A stretch of 64,000 bases of DNA from Pseudarthrobacter siccitolerans (GCF_030823375.1 NZ_JAUSXB010000001.1:186001-250000); one strand, 5' to 3'; positions 8,122 to 20,474 are shown, counted from the first letter of the stretch. The notes: a model not told the origin generated them from the sequence alone. Numbers and translations are program-made.

Positions 8122-8577
8122 ATGTCTGAGCAGCCTGCCCCCGTCCCCACCCCTGCTTCCGCCCTGCCCGCAACACCCTTGCCCGGCCCGGCGGGAACTC
8201 CCGCGGCTGCATCCGCGGGCAGTCCGTTGCCGTCCGACCTGGCCGCCGCGCTGAAGCGTGACAGTGCCGGGCTGGTGGCCGCCGTCGTGCAGCAGTTCGA
8301 CACCAACGAGGTGCTGATGCTGGGCTGGATGGATGATGAAGCGCTGCACCGCACCATGACCACCGGGCGGGTCACTTTCTATTCCCGCTCCCGCCAGGAG
8401 TACTGGCGTAAGGGAGACACCTCCGGGCACGTGCAGTGGGTCAAATCCGTGGCCATGGACTGCGACGGCGACGCACTGCTGGTGCGCGTGGACCAGGTGG
8501 GCGCCGCATGCCACACCGGCACCCGCACCTGCTTCGACGGCCGGGACCTCGCTGTCACCACAGGCCACGCACTCTGA
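8122..8577 (+). CDS. hisI: Phosphoribosyl-AMP cyclohydrolase
   Basis: Opens the purine ring of phosphoribosyl-AMP in the third step of histidine synthesis. The 151-residue protein carries the metal ligands in [10 protein letters not shown] and the zinc cysteines in the ACHTGTRTC segment. The first 37 residues are a Pro/Ala-rich extension without conservation. Then [15 protein letters not shown] opens the domain. The HisE domain is encoded separately at 5257. The gene sits just before trpE and is separated from hisF by one reverse-strand gene, an arrangement common in actinobacteria. Confidence 0.95.
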   Translation: MSEQPAPVPTPASALPATPLPGPAGTPAAASAGSPLPSDLAAALKRDSAGLVAAVVQQFDTNEVLMLGWMDDEALHRTMTTGRVTFYSRSRQEYWRKGDTSGHVQWVKSVAMDCDGDALLVRVDQVGAACHTGTRTCFDGRDLAVTTGHAL

Positions 8578-8583
8578 ATTTCC

Positions 8584-8608
8584 CTTACCGCAGGCATTCT
8601 GCGGTAAG
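8584..8608 (+). terminator. Hairpin between hisI and trpE
   Basis: CTTACCGCA (8584-8592) pairs perfectly with TGCGGTAAG (8600-8608) around a 7-base loop. It starts 6 bases after the hisI stop. A terminator for hisI or part of a trp leader are both possible. I found no leader peptide with adjacent Trp codons between here and trpE. Confidence 0.55.
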
Positions 8609-8727
8609 CAGGGGGAGGGGTGGCCGCCCCTTCAGGCACACACCAAGGAGCCGGAGCAGGCTTTACCAGCACCGGCACCACCAGAACCAGAACCGGCACC
8701 GACGAGAACAGGCGGAACAGCATAGCC

Positions 8728-10290
8728 ATGCAGGACCTTGGAACCATCAGCCCAAGCCTCGAGGAGTTCCGGGAACTGGCCGGCCACAGCCGAGTCATCC
8801 CCGTCCGGCTCAAAGTACTCGCCGACGCTGAAACGCCCATCGGTCTCTACCGGAAGCTCGCGCAGGGGCAGCCCGGGACGTTCCTCATGGAGTCGGCTGC
8901 CGTGGGCGGGGCATGGTCCCGCTACTCCTTCATCGGCGCCCGCTCCCGGGCAACCTTGACCACCAAGGACGGAAACGCGCACTGGCTGGGGGAGCCACCG
9001 GTTGGGGTCCCCGTGGGCGGAAGCCCGGTGGACGCCATCCGGGACACCATCGAAGCCCTGCGTACCGACAGGTTCGAGGGCCTGCCGCCATTCACCTCCG
9101 GCCTGGTGGGATTCCTCGGCTGGGAAACGGTGCGGCACTGGGAACGCCTGGTGAGCCCGCCCGAGGACGACCTCCAGCTGCCGGAGATGGCGCTGAACCT
9201 CGTCACGGACATGGCTGTCCACGACAACGTGGACGGCACGGTGCTGCTGATCGCCAACGCCATCAATTTCGACGACAGTTCCGAACGGGTGGACGAGGCC
9301 TGGCACGACGCCGTCGCCCGGGTCAAGGCGCTCCTCGCCACCGTCAGCACCCCCGTAGCCCAGCCCGTTTCGGTGCTCGCGCCCGCCGCGCTGGATTTCG
9401 CGTCCAGCGTCCAGGAACGGTGGGACGAAGCCGAGTACCTGGCAGCCCTGGACCGCGGCAAGGAAGCCATCGTTGACGGCGAAGTGTTCCAGGTGGTCAT
9501 TTCCCGCCGCTTCGAGATGGAATGCAAGGCCTCCGCCCTGGACGTCTACCGGGTCCTGCGCAACACCAACCCCAGCCCGTACATGTACATTTTTAGCCTC
9601 GAGGACGCCGAGGGCCGGGAGTATTCCATCGTGGGATCCTCGCCGGAGGCTCTGGTCACCGTGACCAGTGAAGAGGTCATCACCCACCCCATCGCCGGAT
9701 CCCGCCCGCGCGGCAAAACGGTGGAGGCGGACAAGGCCCTGGCCGAGGAGCTGCTCGCGGATCAGAAGGAACGCGCCGAACACCTGATGCTGGTGGACCT
9801 GTCCCGCAACGACCTCTCCAAGGTATGCGTCGCCGGGACGGTGGATGTCACCCAGTTCATGGAAGTGGAGCGCTTCAGTCATATCATGCACCTGGTATCC
9901 ACCGTGGTGGGTCAGCTCTCCCCGCAGGCCAAAGCCTACGACGTGCTGAAGGCCACCTTCCCGGCAGGCACCCTGTCCGGCGCCCCCAAGCCGCGCGCCC
10001 TGCGACTGCTCGACGAGCTCGAACCGCACCGCCGCGGCATCTACGGCGGTGTGGTGGGGTACCTCGACTTCGCGGGCGACATGGACATGGCCATCGCCAT
10101 CCGCTCCGCGCTGCTGCGCGAAGGCCGGGCATATGTCCAGGCCGGCGGCGGCATCGTGGCTGATTCAGTTAACCCCACCGAAGCCCTCGAAACCGTCAAC
10201 AAGGCCGCCGCCCCCCTCCGCGCCGTGCACACCGCAGGCTCGCTGCAGAACATCTCTGCGGAATCACTGCCCGGCGGGACCGACTCCTGA
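8728..10290 (+). CDS. trpE: Anthranilate synthase component I
   Basis: Converts chorismate and ammonia to anthranilate, the committed step of tryptophan synthesis. The 520-residue protein has the tryptophan-binding regulatory site (LMESAAVGGAWSRYSFIG) near residue 50. The chorismate-utilising domain carries IVGSSPEALV, IAGSRPRGKT, HLMLVDLSRNDL and TFPAGTLSGAPK. I chose the ATG at 8728 because the frame upstream to 8620 is low-complexity Gly/Thr/Arg and conservation starts at LEEFRELA. The partner trpG is not in the window. The TGA overlaps the ATG of the next gene. Confidence 0.95.
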   Translation: MQDLGTISPSLEEFRELAGHSRVIPVRLKVLADAETPIGLYRKLAQGQPGTFLMESAAVGGAWSRYSFIGARSRATLTTKDGNAHWLGEPPVGVPVGGSPVDAIRDTIEALRTDRFEGLPPFTSGLVGFLGWETVRHWERLVSPPEDDLQLPEMALNLVTDMAVHDNVDGTVLLIANAINFDDSSERVDEAWHDAVARVKALLATVSTPVAQPVSVLAPAALDFASSVQERWDEAEYLAALDRGKEAIVDGEVFQVVISRRFEMECKASALDVYRVLRNTNPSPYMYIFSLEDAEGREYSIVGSSPEALVTVTSEEVITHPIAGSRPRGKTVEADKALAEELLADQKERAEHLMLVDLSRNDLSKVCVAGTVDVTQFMEVERFSHIMHLVSTVVGQLSPQAKAYDVLKATFPAGTLSGAPKPRALRLLDELEPHRRGIYGGVVGYLDFAGDMDMAIAIRSALLREGRAYVQAGGGIVADSVNPTEALETVNKAAAPLRAVHTAGSLQNISAESLPGGTDS

Positions 10291-10952
10291 TGTCCGGTCC
10301 CGTTGTCCCCGGGAGTGCGGGAGCGGAAGCAGGGCAGGCCGGGACGTCAAAAAAGCGTCCTGCCACGCCGGCCTGGGCCCGCAAATCCACCCTGGTGCTG
10401 CTGGTCGCCGTCCTGGCGCTGGCTGTATTCGGCACCACCACCCAGACATGGATGACTGTCACCCTGGACCCGAACCAGGTGGGCCAGGCCGGTGCCGCCC
10501 AATCGGCGCTGGAGGTCCAGGGCAGCAAAGCCGCCACCGCGGTAACGGCGCTGGCGCTCGTGGCCCTCGCCGGCGGGCTGGCAGCCGCCATCGCCGGCAG
10601 GATCGCCCGGTGGATTATCACCGGCATCATCGTCCTGGCCTCGGCCGGCATTGTTGCCGCAGCGGCAACGGTCCTGGCCGATCCACTGGCGGCAGCCCAG
10701 GGGGCCATTGCTGCCGCGACCGGCGTCACCGGCAGCCAGGCGCAGGTGGCGGTCACGGCTTTTCCTGTCCTCGCGGTCGTCGCCGGTTGCCTGCTCGCCC
10801 TCGCCGCCTTGCTCATCATCCCGGCGGGCCGGTACTGGAAGACCCGGACCAAATATGACGCGCCGGCCGCCGGCAGCAACGCCGCCACGTCAGGTCCGGT
10901 TGACGAGATCGACAGCTGGGACAGGCTCTCCCGCGGCGACGATCCCACCTAA
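10290..10952 (+). CDS. Trp biosynthesis-associated membrane protein (TIGR02234-like)
   Basis: A 220-residue integral membrane protein with four predicted hydrophobic segments (about residues 34-52, 82-105, 110-132 and 155-178), a short basic N-terminus and an acidic soluble tail. Its place between trpE and trpC, with a TGATG overlap to trpE, matches the actinobacterial TIGR02234/Trp_oprn_chp family, whose function is unknown. A Gln-Thr-Trp-Met motif after the first segment is typical of the family as I remember it. Possible roles include Trp transport or sensing, but nothing in the sequence decides this. Confidence 0.85.
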   Translation: MSGPVVPGSAGAEAGQAGTSKKRPATPAWARKSTLVLLVAVLALAVFGTTTQTWMTVTLDPNQVGQAGAAQSALEVQGSKAATAVTALALVALAGGLAAAIAGRIARWIITGIIVLASAGIVAAAATVLADPLAAAQGAIAAATGVTGSQAQVAVTAFPVLAVVAGCLLALAALLIIPAGRYWKTRTKYDAPAAGSNAATSGPVDEIDSWDRLSRGDDPT

Positions 10953-11057
10953 ACAGTCCATGGCGCTGCGCCCGCCGGCCGGCCAGGCCGTTCGATACGC
11001 GGCGGGCAGCCAAAAAATGGCAGAATGTAAGCAGTATCCACCCTGAGGAGATTTTCC

Positions 11058-11345
11058 ATGAGCAAAGCACCTGCGTCCGTTTCCAAGTCAGGCACCCGCA
11101 CGGTTGCCCCCGGCGCCATTGACCACAGCCAGGAACTCGGCCACGGCAACAGCCCCGCCGCCTGGACCTGCGTCATCGTGATGCTGGTGGGCGCCCTCAT
11201 CGCGTCAATCGCCTTCGTTATCGCCAGCACCCCCATCTTCATCGCCGGAGCCGCCGTGATGGTCGTCGGCCTCATCCTCGGCTACGTTATGCGCAAGGCA
11301 GGCTACGGCGTCGAAGGCAGCAAGCTGAAGAACTCCGGCCACTGA
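11058..11345 (+). CDS. Small HGxxPAAW-family membrane protein
   Basis: A 95-residue protein with an HGNSPAAW motif (residues 29-36) followed by two hydrophobic helices (about 37-57 and 60-80), then a basic tail. The motif defines a small actinobacterial family that commonly sits inside trp operons and has no known function. A GAGGAG Shine-Dalgarno precedes the ATG. The TGA shares its last base with the ATG of trpC, so its synthesis is coupled to that gene. Confidence 0.88.
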   Translation: MSKAPASVSKSGTRTVAPGAIDHSQELGHGNSPAAWTCVIVMLVGALIASIAFVIASTPIFIAGAAVMVVGLILGYVMRKAGYGVEGSKLKNSGH

Positions 11346-12166
11346 TGGCAACTGTTCTCGATGACATCAACGCCGGTGTCAGGGAGGATATGGCCGCCCG
11401 GAAACGCCTCGTTTCGCTGGCCGAACTGAAGGACCTGGCCCAGGGCGCGGCACCCGCCCGCGACGCCTGGGCCGCCCTTGGCGGTACCTCCCCGTCGCGT
11501 GGGCAGCTGAAAGTCATCGCGGAAATCAAGCGCCGCAGCCCTTCCAAAGGTGACCTCGCCGCAATTGGCGATCCCGCGTCCCTGGCGCAGCAGTATGCCG
11601 ACGGCGGAGCCGCCGTCATCAGCGTCCTCACCGAACAGCGCCGCTTCAACGGGTCCCTCGCGGACCTGGACGCCGTGCGTGCCGCGGTGGACGTGCCGTT
11701 GCTGCGCAAGGACTTCACGCTCGACGAGTACCAGATCTGGGAAGCCCGGGCACATGGCGCGGACCTGATCCTGCTGATCGTGGCGGCGCTCTCCGATGCA
11801 CAGTTGAACGAGTTCTCGGCGCTGAGCCGGGAACTGGGCATGAACGTGCTCGTTGAAACGCACACGGAAGAGGAAATCGAGCGGGCGGTCGCCGCCCAGG
11901 CGCGCATCATCGGCGTCAACGTGCGCAACCTGAAGACGCTCGACGTCGACCGTTCCGTTTTCGCGTCCCTGGCGGGCCTGATTCCGGTTGAGGCCCTCGT
12001 GGTGGCCGAGTCCGGTGTCCGTGGCGTGGAGGACGTGACGCACTACGCCGCCAGCGGCGCCAACGCAATCTTGGTAGGGGAGGCCCTGGTGAGCCACTCC
12101 ACGCCGCGGGAGCGGATTGCTGAGTTCACGGCGGCAGGCGCCGCCGCCATCGCCGCCCGGGGATGA
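11345..12166 (+). CDS. trpC: Indole-3-glycerol phosphate synthase
   Basis: Closes the indole ring from carboxyphenylamino-deoxyribulose phosphate. The 273-residue barrel has the IAEIKRRSPSKG loop with the catalytic lysine and serine near residue 60, LLRKDFTLDEYQIWEARA, VNVRNLKTL and the phosphate-binding AESGVRG. Length is normal. The gene is fused to neither TrpF nor TrpD. A gap of 118 bases separates it from trpB. Confidence 0.95.
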   Translation: MATVLDDINAGVREDMAARKRLVSLAELKDLAQGAAPARDAWAALGGTSPSRGQLKVIAEIKRRSPSKGDLAAIGDPASLAQQYADGGAAVISVLTEQRRFNGSLADLDAVRAAVDVPLLRKDFTLDEYQIWEARAHGADLILLIVAALSDAQLNEFSALSRELGMNVLVETHTEEEIERAVAAQARIIGVNVRNLKTLDVDRSVFASLAGLIPVEALVVAESGVRGVEDVTHYAASGANAILVGEALVSHSTPRERIAEFTAAGAAAIAARG

Positions 12167-12224
12167 TGCAACGCCCGTGGACACGGGACCGTGGCCAGGG
12201 GCTGCAGCCGCATGACGGTTTTTT

Positions 12225-12243
12225 GTTCCGGCCCCGCCGGAAC
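12225..12243 (+). promoter_or_regulatory. Hairpin in the trpC-trpB gap
   Basis: GTTCCGG (12225-12231) pairs perfectly with CCGGAAC (12237-12243) around a 5-base loop, preceded by a T6 run. A second small hairpin, CCCGTG/CACGGG, lies at 12174-12187. With its T-run on the 5' side the first could terminate reverse transcription rather than trp transcription. Their function is unclear. Confidence 0.35.
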
Positions 12244-12284
12244 GCAACACTTACTGAACGATCTACTGGAACAGGACGGGACTG

Positions 12285-13609
<1,325 letters not shown>

Positions 13610-13613
<4 letters not shown>

Positions 13614-14437
13614 GTACGGCACAGACCACCAGCAAGTCGGCCGCGGCCATTGACAAGGCCCGCGCCGAAGGCCGCGCCGCCCTCATCGGCTACCTTCCCG
13701 CCGGGTACCCCAGCGTGGAGGAAACCATCGCCGCGGGCATCGCCCTTGCCGAGAATGGCGCCGACCTCATCGAAATCGGTATCCCGTACTCGGACCCGGT
13801 GATGGACGGCCAGGTCATCCAGGCCGCCACCACCGAGGCGCTGGCCAAGGGCTTCCACGTGCGCCAGGTCTTTGATGTGGTGGCAGGCATCACCAGCAAA
13901 ACCGACGCCGCAGTCCTGGTAATGACCTACTGGAATCCGGTTATCCGCATGGGTGTGGATGAGTTCTCACGGCGCCTGTCCGAAGCAGGGGGAGCCGGGC
14001 TCATTACCCCTGACCTCATCCCGGACGAGGCCGCCGAGTGGATGGAAGCCTCAGACAAGTATGGCCTGGACCGGGTGTTCCTCGTGGCGCCGTCCTCCAC
14101 CACTGAGCGCATGCAGCGCACAGTGGATGCCAGCCGCGGCTTTGTCTACGCCGTGTCCATCATGGGTGTCACCGGCGCCCGCACCTCCGTCAGCACTGCT
14201 GCCAAGGACGTCGTAGCCGCGGCTCATGCTGCCGGTGCGGAGCGTGTGTGCGTAGGACTCGGCGTCTCCACTGCCGAACAGGTCCGCGAGATCGCCGCCT
14301 ACGCGGAAGGCGTGATCGTGGGGACCGCGCTGGTGGCCGCAATCCGCGACGGCGGCGTGGACGCCGTCGCCGCCCTCACCAAGGACCTCAGCACTGGCCT
14401 GACGCGGGAAACCGGCCTGACCAGGGAAGAAGCCTAA
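13610..14437 (+). CDS. trpA: Tryptophan synthase alpha subunit
   Basis: Cleaves indole glycerol phosphate and passes indole to TrpB. The 275-residue barrel shows the catalytic glutamate and aspartate in [15 protein letters not shown] (about residues 52-66), [24 protein letters not shown] and the phosphate-binding GLGVSTAEQ. The GTG start at 13610 overlaps the trpB stop. The gene ends 4 bases before lgt. Confidence 0.96.
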
Positions 14438-14441
14438 TCCA

Positions 14442-15596
14442 ATGCAGACGCTCCTTCAGGCCGCGGCCCTGGTGCCGGCCAGCATTCCCAGCCCGGACTG
14501 GTCCGGGTTCGACATTCCCCTGCCCTGGGGAACGCTGCGCATCCACGCCTACGCCCTGTGCATCCTCGCCGGCATCGTGGTGGGCCTGTGGCTGACCTCC
14601 GTGCGCTGGGCCAAGCGCGGCGCCCCTGAAGGCAGCGTCTGGGACATCGTGGTCTGGGCTATTCCCTTCGGCATCATCGGCGGCCGCCTGTACCACGTGG
14701 TCTCGTCCCCGGATGCCTACTTTGGCCCCGGGTTTGACGGCACCGGCGACCTCTCCCTGATCCCGCAGATCCAGCGCGGAGGCCTGGGCATCTGGGGCGC
14801 AGTGGTGCTTGGCGTTGTGGGTGCGTGGATCGGCTGCCGCCGCAGCGGGGTCAAGCTGAGCGCCTTCCTGGACGCCGCCGCACCCGGGCTGCTGCTGGCC
14901 CAGGCCGTGGGCCGCTGGGGCAACTACTTCAACCAGGAACTCTTCGGCGGCCCCACCACGCTGCCCTGGGGGCTGCAGATCGACGCGGACAACCCCAACT
15001 TCCCCGCCGGAGCGGCCGCGGACACCCTGTTCCACCCCACGTTCCTGTACGAATCGCTGTGGAACCTGGCCGGCGTCGTCATCCTGCTCGCGCTGGACCG
15101 GAAGTTCAACTTCCGCCGCAGCAGGCTGTTCTGGCTCTACGCCATGTACTACACGCTGGGCCGGGTCTGGATCGAAGCCATGCGCATCGACGACGCTGAG
15201 CAGATCTCCCTGTTTGGCATCACTACCCGGCTGAATGTCTGGACCAGCATCTTCGTATTCCTGGCCGCGCTGACGGCGTTCATCCTGCTGGGTCGAAAGA
15301 AGCCGGCGGACGCTGACAGCCCCTATCTTCCGGGCCGTGAATCCGCGGAAAAGCAGGGCGCAGGGGACGTAGCAGGTGCCGGCGATTCGGTCCGTGATAC
15401 GGACCCTGTTGTCTCAGATAGTGAATCGCGTGATAATCTCCCTGATAACCAAAGCGGTTCCCGGCGTGCTTCCGTCCCCACGGAAGAGGCCGAGGCTGCG
15501 CCGGCCGGCCCCAAGCCGGAACCGGACGCAACCGCTGCCGGACGTTCCGGCAGCACAGCCACAGGAACCGCGCCGGAAGCCGGCGCTACGCAGTAA
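14442..15596 (+). CDS. lgt: Prolipoprotein diacylglyceryl transferase
   Basis: Transfers diacylglycerol from phosphatidylglycerol to the lipobox cysteine of prelipoproteins in the plasma membrane. The 384-residue protein has about seven membrane helices up to residue 285, an early catalytic-region HAYALCILAGI, and the signature GRWGNYFNQELFGGPT near residue 160. The last 95 residues form a hydrophilic Ala/Pro/Glu/Ser-rich cytoplasmic tail, as in many actinobacterial Lgt proteins. The stretch of DNA coding for this tail around 15,415-15,460 is lower in GC than its surroundings. It follows trpA almost without gap. Confidence 0.94.
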   Translation: MQTLLQAAALVPASIPSPDWSGFDIPLPWGTLRIHAYALCILAGIVVGLWLTSVRWAKRGAPEGSVWDIVVWAIPFGIIGGRLYHVVSSPDAYFGPGFDGTGDLSLIPQIQRGGLGIWGAVVLGVVGAWIGCRRSGVKLSAFLDAAAPGLLLAQAVGRWGNYFNQELFGGPTTLPWGLQIDADNPNFPAGAAADTLFHPTFLYESLWNLAGVVILLALDRKFNFRRSRLFWLYAMYYTLGRVWIEAMRIDDAEQISLFGITTRLNVWTSIFVFLAALTAFILLGRKKPADADSPYLPGRESAEKQGAGDVAGAGDSVRDTDPVVSDSESRDNLPDNQSGSRRASVPTEEAEAAPAGPKPEPDATAAGRSGSTATGTAPEAGATQ

Positions 15597-15674
15597 CGCG
15601 CGGCCAGGCAGGGCAGCAGAGCCACCGCTCGAAGCTCCCAAACACCACAGTGTCGTGGCATCGGGGCCACCCCG

Positions 15675-15694
15675 GCCAGCACAGAGTTGCTGGC
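15675..15694 (+). terminator. Hairpin after lgt
   Basis: GCCAGCA (15675-15681) pairs with TGCTGGC (15688-15694) around a 6-base loop, 79 bases past the lgt stop. It probably ends the trp-lgt transcript; no U-tract is present. Confidence 0.4.
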
Positions 15695-15752
15695 TGGTGT
15701 TGCCCGGGGGCAGGGGCCTGCGTAACTGTTAGTTCAGCAGGCCACGCTGACC

Positions 15753-15758
15753 TACAAT
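15753..15758 (+). promoter_or_regulatory. Candidate -10 of the gltBD promoter
   Basis: TACAAT (15753-15758) is a good -10 match 103 bases before the gltB start, in a locally AT-rich stretch. The -35 (TAGTTC, 15730-15735, 17-base spacer) is weak. I could not identify a clear nitrogen-regulator box nearby. Confidence 0.35.
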
Positions 15759-15860
15759 TTCCAGTAAGTAACACTTTGTTGTGCCCATGTGAGCGGCGCC
15801 CGACGAGTGGGGCCAACGGTGTCCCTTCCATACGCACGATCAGGAGGAAGGACGTCTCCC

Positions 15861-18800
15861 ATGACCCAAACTCTTCACACTCCCAGCTGGTCTGAACCGG
15901 ATCAGCCTGAGACTGCCATGTCTCCGTTCAAGCGCTTCGCGCGCTTGCCGGAGGCACGCGGGTTGTACAACCCCGAGCAGGAGAAGGACGCCTGCGGTCT
16001 TGCGATCATCGCCACCCTGCGCGGCGAACCCGGCTACGACATCGTGGACGCCGCCCTCACGGCCCTGCGCAACCTCGAGCACCGCGGTGCCGTGGGTGCG
16101 GACGAGGGAACCGGTGACGGCGCAGGCCTCCTCATGCAGATTCCGGATGAGTTCTTCCGCGCCGTCACGGAGTTCGAACTTCCCGCCCCCGGCCAGTACG
16201 TTGCCGGTACTGCGTTCCTTCCCGCCGAGCAGCGCGAAGCCGACGCCGCCAAGGCAGGCATCGAGGGTCTTGCAGCTGACGAGGGCCTGAAGGTCCTCGG
16301 CTGGCGTGAAGTGCCCATCGTCGCCGACCTCGTCGGTGCCATGGCGCGCGCCTGCATGCCCTACTTCTCCCAGCCGTTCCTGGCATCCGCCAGCGGCGAG
16401 GAACTGGACCGCAACGAACTGGACTCCCGCGCCTGGCGTATCCGCAAGCGTGCCCAGAACAAGTTCGGCGTGTACTTCCCGTCGCTGTCCTCGCGGACCA
16501 TCGTCTACAAGGGCATGCTCACCACCGCCCAGCTGGAGCCGTTCTACCCGGACCTCTCGGACAAGCGGTTCAAGACCAAACTGGCGATCGTCCACTCGCG
16601 CTTCTCCACCAACACGTTCCCGTCCTGGCCGCTGGCCCAGCCGTTCCGCACCATCGCCCACAACGGTGAAATCAACACCGTCAAGGGCAACCGGAACTGG
16701 ATGCGGGCACGCCAGTCGCAGCTGGCCAACCCGCTGCTGGGTGACTCGCCGGAAGAGCTGTACCCCATCTGCACCCCGGGTGCTTCGGACTCCGCGTCCT
16801 TCGACGAGGTCGCCGAGCTGCTCTGGCTCTCCGGCCGCCCCATCACGCACTCGATCATGATGATGATCCCTGAGGCCTGGGAAAACCACGCCACCATGGA
16901 TCCGGCACGGCGTGCGTTCTACGAGTACCACTCGCTGCTGATGGAGCCGTGGGACGGTCCCGCAGCTGTTTCGTTCACGGACGGCAACCTCGTGGGCGCC
17001 ACGCTGGACCGCAACGGCCTGCGCCCGGGCCGCTTCTGGATCACCGAGGACGGCCTGATCGTCTTCGCCTCCGAGGTGGGCGTCATCGACGTCGAAGCCT
17101 CCAAGGTGGTCAAGAAGGGCCGCGTGTCCCCGGGCAAGATGTTCCTGGTGGACACGGAGTCCGGCCGCATCATTGACGACGAAGAGGTCAAGGCCGAGGT
17201 GGCCGCCGCCAACCCGTGGGCGGAGTGGGTCAAGGACAACCTGATCGACCTCAACGACCTTCCCGAGCGCGAGCACGTGGTCCACACGGCCGCGTCCGTC
17301 AACATCCGCCAGCGGACCTTCGGCTACACCACGGAGGAACTGAAGATCCTGCTCGGCCCGATGGCCCGCACCGGTGCCGAACCGCTTGGCGCCATGGGCT
17401 CGGACACTCCCGTGGCCGTGCTGTCCAAGCGCCCCCGGCTGCTGTTTGACTACTTCGTGCAGTCCTTCGCCCAGGTGACCAACCCGCCGCTGGACGCCAT
17501 CCGCGAAGAGCTCGTTACGTCGCTGACCTGTGCCATCGGCCCCAACGGCAACCTCCTGGACACCAAGCAGGTCCGCCAGCCCCAGGTCCAGCTGCCGTTC
17601 CCGGTGATCAACAACGACCAGCTCGCCAAGATCGCCAACATCGAGGACGCCGAGGGCAACCGCGTTGCCATGAAGGTCCGCGGCCTGTACCGCCCCGAAG
17701 GCGGCGAAAACGCGCTCCGCGCCCGCCTGACCGAAATCTGCGAGCAGGTTTCCGGCGCCATCAACCGCGGAGTGCAGTACGTTGTGCTGTCCGACCGCGA
17801 CTCGAACGCACAATGGGCGCCCATCCCGTCCCTGCTGCTGGTCAGCGCCGTGCACCACCACCTGCTGCGCAGCGCCAACCGCACCAAGACCGCCCTGGTG
17901 GTCGAAGCCGGTGACGTCCGCGAGACGCACCACGTCGCGGTGCTGATCGGCTACGGCGCCTCTGCCGTGAACCCTTACCTGGCCATGGAATCCGTGGAGC
18001 AGCTGATTGCTGCCGGCGACGTCACCGGCGTCACCCCGCAGGACGGCGTCTACAACCTCATCAAGGGCCTCGGCAAGGGCGTCCTGAAGATCATGTCCAA
18101 GATGGGCATCTCCACCGTGGCGTCCTACACCGGCGCGCAGACGTTCGAGGCACTGGGCCTGGGACAGGAACTGGTGGACGAATTCTTCGCCGGAACCCAC
18201 TCCCAGCTCGGCGGCGTGGGCCTGGACGTCATCGCGGCCGAAGTGTCCGCGCGCCACCAGATGGCCTACCCCGAGGGTGGCATCGAGCAGCCCCACCGCC
18301 CGCTTCTGGGCGGCGGCGAATACCAGTGGCGCCGCGACGGTGAGCCGCACCTGTTCAACCCGGAGACCGTCTTCCGGCTGCAGCACGCCACGCGTGAACG
18401 CCGTTACGACATCTTCAAGGCCTACACCAAGGGCGTGGACGACCAGTCCCAGAACCTGATGACCCTGCGCGGGCTGCTCAAGTTCAAGAACGAGCGTCCC
18501 GCTGTTCCGCTGGAAGAAGTGGAGCCCGTCTCCAGCATCGTCAAGCGGTTCTCCACGGGTGCCATGAGCTACGGCTCCATCTCACAGGAAGCCCACGAGA
18601 CGCTGGCCATCGCCATGAACCAGCTCGGCGGCAAGTCCAACACCGGTGAAGGCGGCGAGGACGTGGAGCGACTGCTCGACCCCAAGCGCCGCTCCGCTGT
18701 GAAGCAGATTGCTTCCGGGCGTTTCGGTGTCACCAGCCTCTACCTGACCAATGCCGACGACATCCAGATCAAGATGGCGCAGGGCGCGAAGCCCGGCGAA

Positions 18801-20474
18801 GGCGGCCAGCTGATGGCGCAGAAGGTCTACCCCTGGGTGGCCCGTACGCGGCACTCGACCCCCGGCGTCGGACTCATCTCCCCGCCCCCGCACCACGACA
18901 TCTACTCCATCGAGGACCTGGCGCAGCTGATCTACGATGCCAAGCGCGCCAACCCCTCGGCCCGCGTACACGTCAAGCTCGTCTCCGAAGTGGGGATCGG
19001 CACCGTGGCGTCGGGTGTGACCAAGGCGAAGGCCGACGTCGTGTTGGTTTCCGGCCACGACGGCGGAACCGGCGCCTCGCCGCTGAACTCGCTCAAACAC
19101 GCCGGTGTTCCCTGGGAACTCGGCCTGGCCGAGACCCAGCAGACGCTGATGCTCAACGGCCTGCGCGACCGTGTGGTGGTGCAGGTGGACGGCCAGCTCA
19201 AGACCGGCCGCGACGTGGTGATCGCCGCGCTGCTCGGCGGCGAGGAGTTCGGCTTCGCCACTGCACCGCTGGTGGTGGAAGGCTGCATCATGATGCGCGT
19301 CTGCCACCTGGACACCTGCCCGGTGGGCGTTGCGACCCAGAACCCGGAACTCCGGGCACGCTTCAGTGGTAAGCCCGAGTTCGTGGTCAACTTCTTCGAG
19401 TTCCTCGCTGAGGAAGTCCGCGAGATCCTGGCCGAGCTGGGTTTCCGCAGCCTGGAAGAGGCCATCGGCCATGCTGAGGTCCTTGACGCCCGGGAGGCTG
19501 TCAACCACTGGAAGGCCGACGGGCTGGACCTGGATCCGATCCTGCACGGGCTGGAGTTCGACGACGACGCCCCGCTGCGGAACATGACGGGCCAGAACCA
19601 CGAGCTGGACAAGCACTTCGACCAGCGGCTCATCACCATGGCAACCGAGGCCCTGACGGACCGCAGCCCGGTGAAGATCTCCGTCGACGTGATCAACACG
19701 GACCGTTCCGTGGGCACCATGCTGGGCCATGTGGTCACCAAGACGTTCAGCACGGACGTCCTGGCCACGGACACGATCGATATCACCCTGAACGGCACCG
19801 CCGGCCAGTCCCTGGGCGCCTTCCTGCCCGCAGGCATCACCCTGCGGCTGTTCGGCGACTCGAACGACTACGTGGGCAAGGGCCTCTCGGGCGGACGCAT
19901 CATCGTCCGGCCGGACCGCACCAACGTGTTCAAGGCAGAGACGAACGTCATCGCCGGCAACGTCATCGGCTACGGCGCCACGAGCGGTGAAATGTTCCTG
20001 CGCGGCCAGGTGGGCGAACGCTTCCTGGTCCGCAACTCGGGTGCCACCGCCGTCGCCGAAGGTATCGGTGACCATGGCTGCGAGTACATGACCGGTGGCC
20101 AGACGCTGATCATCGGCCGTACCGGGCGCAACTTCGGCGCCGGCATGTCCGGCGGCACCGCCTATGTCCTGGACCTGGACACTGCGAAGGTCAACAAGGA
20201 CGCACTGCAGTCCGGTGAACTCCAGCTCCGCGAGCTGGACGCCGAAGACCGCGACATCGTGCATGGCCTCCTGGTCAAGCATGTTGAAGAAACTGACTCC
20301 CAGCTGGCCGCGCGCCTCCTCGAGAACTTCGATGACACCGCTGCCCGCATTACCAAGGTGCTGCCGCGCGATTACGCGGCCGTGCTGCAAACCCGTCTCG
20401 ACGCCATCGAAGAGGGCCTGGACCCCGACGGCGAAGAAGTGTGGTCTCGAATCCTGGAGGTAACCGGTGGCTGA
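15861..20474 (+). CDS. gltB: Glutamate synthase (NADPH) large subunit
   Basis: Transfers the amide nitrogen of glutamine to 2-oxoglutarate. The 1537-residue protein has four regions: the N-terminal glutaminase whose nucleophile Cys45 (EKDACGLAI) is exposed after removal of a 44-residue propeptide, a central domain, the FMN-binding synthase domain and a C-terminal GXGXG beta-helix. The 3Fe-4S cysteines are 1142, 1148 and 1153 in [16 protein letters not shown] chose the ATG at 15861 because AGGAGGAAGG lies just upstream, although the frame stays open to 15789. The TGA overlaps the gltD GTG. Confidence 0.97.
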   Translation: MTQTLHTPSWSEPDQPETAMSPFKRFARLPEARGLYNPEQEKDACGLAIIATLRGEPGYDIVDAALTALRNLEHRGAVGADEGTGDGAGLLMQIPDEFFRAVTEFELPAPGQYVAGTAFLPAEQREADAAKAGIEGLAADEGLKVLGWREVPIVADLVGAMARACMPYFSQPFLASASGEELDRNELDSRAWRIRKRAQNKFGVYFPSLSSRTIVYKGMLTTAQLEPFYPDLSDKRFKTKLAIVHSRFSTNTFPSWPLAQPFRTIAHNGEINTVKGNRNWMRARQSQLANPLLGDSPEELYPICTPGASDSASFDEVAELLWLSGRPITHSIMMMIPEAWENHATMDPARRAFYEYHSLLMEPWDGPAAVSFTDGNLVGATLDRNGLRPGRFWITEDGLIVFASEVGVIDVEASKVVKKGRVSPGKMFLVDTESGRIIDDEEVKAEVAAANPWAEWVKDNLIDLNDLPEREHVVHTAASVNIRQRTFGYTTEELKILLGPMARTGAEPLGAMGSDTPVAVLSKRPRLLFDYFVQSFAQVTNPPLDAIREELVTSLTCAIGPNGNLLDTKQVRQPQVQLPFPVINNDQLAKIANIEDAEGNRVAMKVRGLYRPEGGENALRARLTEICEQVSGAINRGVQYVVLSDRDSNAQWAPIPSLLLVSAVHHHLLRSANRTKTALVVEAGDVRETHHVAVLIGYGASAVNPYLAMESVEQLIAAGDVTGVTPQDGVYNLIKGLGKGVLKIMSKMGISTVASYTGAQTFEALGLGQELVDEFFAGTHSQLGGVGLDVIAAEVSARHQMAYPEGGIEQPHRPLLGGGEYQWRRDGEPHLFNPETVFRLQHATRERRYDIFKAYTKGVDDQSQNLMTLRGLLKFKNERPAVPLEEVEPVSSIVKRFSTGAMSYGSISQEAHETLAIAMNQLGGKSNTGEGGEDVERLLDPKRRSAVKQIASGRFGVTSLYLTNADDIQIKMAQGAKPGEGGQLMAQKVYPWVARTRHSTPGVGLISPPPHHDIYSIEDLAQLIYDAKRANPSARVHVKLVSEVGIGTVASGVTKAKADVVLVSGHDGGTGASPLNSLKHAGVPWELGLAETQQTLMLNGLRDRVVVQVDGQLKTGRDVVIAALLGGEEFGFATAPLVVEGCIMMRVCHLDTCPVGVATQNPELRARFSGKPEFVVNFFEFLAEEVREILAELGFRSLEEAIGHAEVLDAREAVNHWKADGLDLDPILHGLEFDDDAPLRNMTGQNHELDKHFDQRLITMATEALTDRSPVKISVDVINTDRSVGTMLGHVVTKTFSTDVLATDTIDITLNGTAGQSLGAFLPAGITLRLFGDSNDYVGKGLSGGRIIVRPDRTNVFKAETNVIAGNVIGYGATSGEMFLRGQVGERFLVRNSGATAVAEGIGDHGCEYMTGGQTLIIGRTGRNFGAGMSGGTAYVLDLDTAKVNKDALQSGELQLRELDAEDRDIVHGLLVKHVEETDSQLAARLLENFDDTAARITKVLPRDYAAVLQTRLDAIEEGLDPDGEEVWSRILEVTGG

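Noticed and set aside
7948..8568. Reverse-strand frame across hisI
   Set aside because: Covers the complete hisI with its conserved metal motifs; no domain on the reverse strand.
8609..8727. Trp attenuator with leader peptide before trpE
   Set aside because: No short ORF with adjacent Trp codons; only one hairpin belonging to the end of hisI is clear.
15840..18386. 848-codon reverse-strand frame across gltB
   Set aside because: Composition (His/Gly/Val/Asp-rich) is the mirror of the gltB codons; gltB itself is unmistakable on the + strand.
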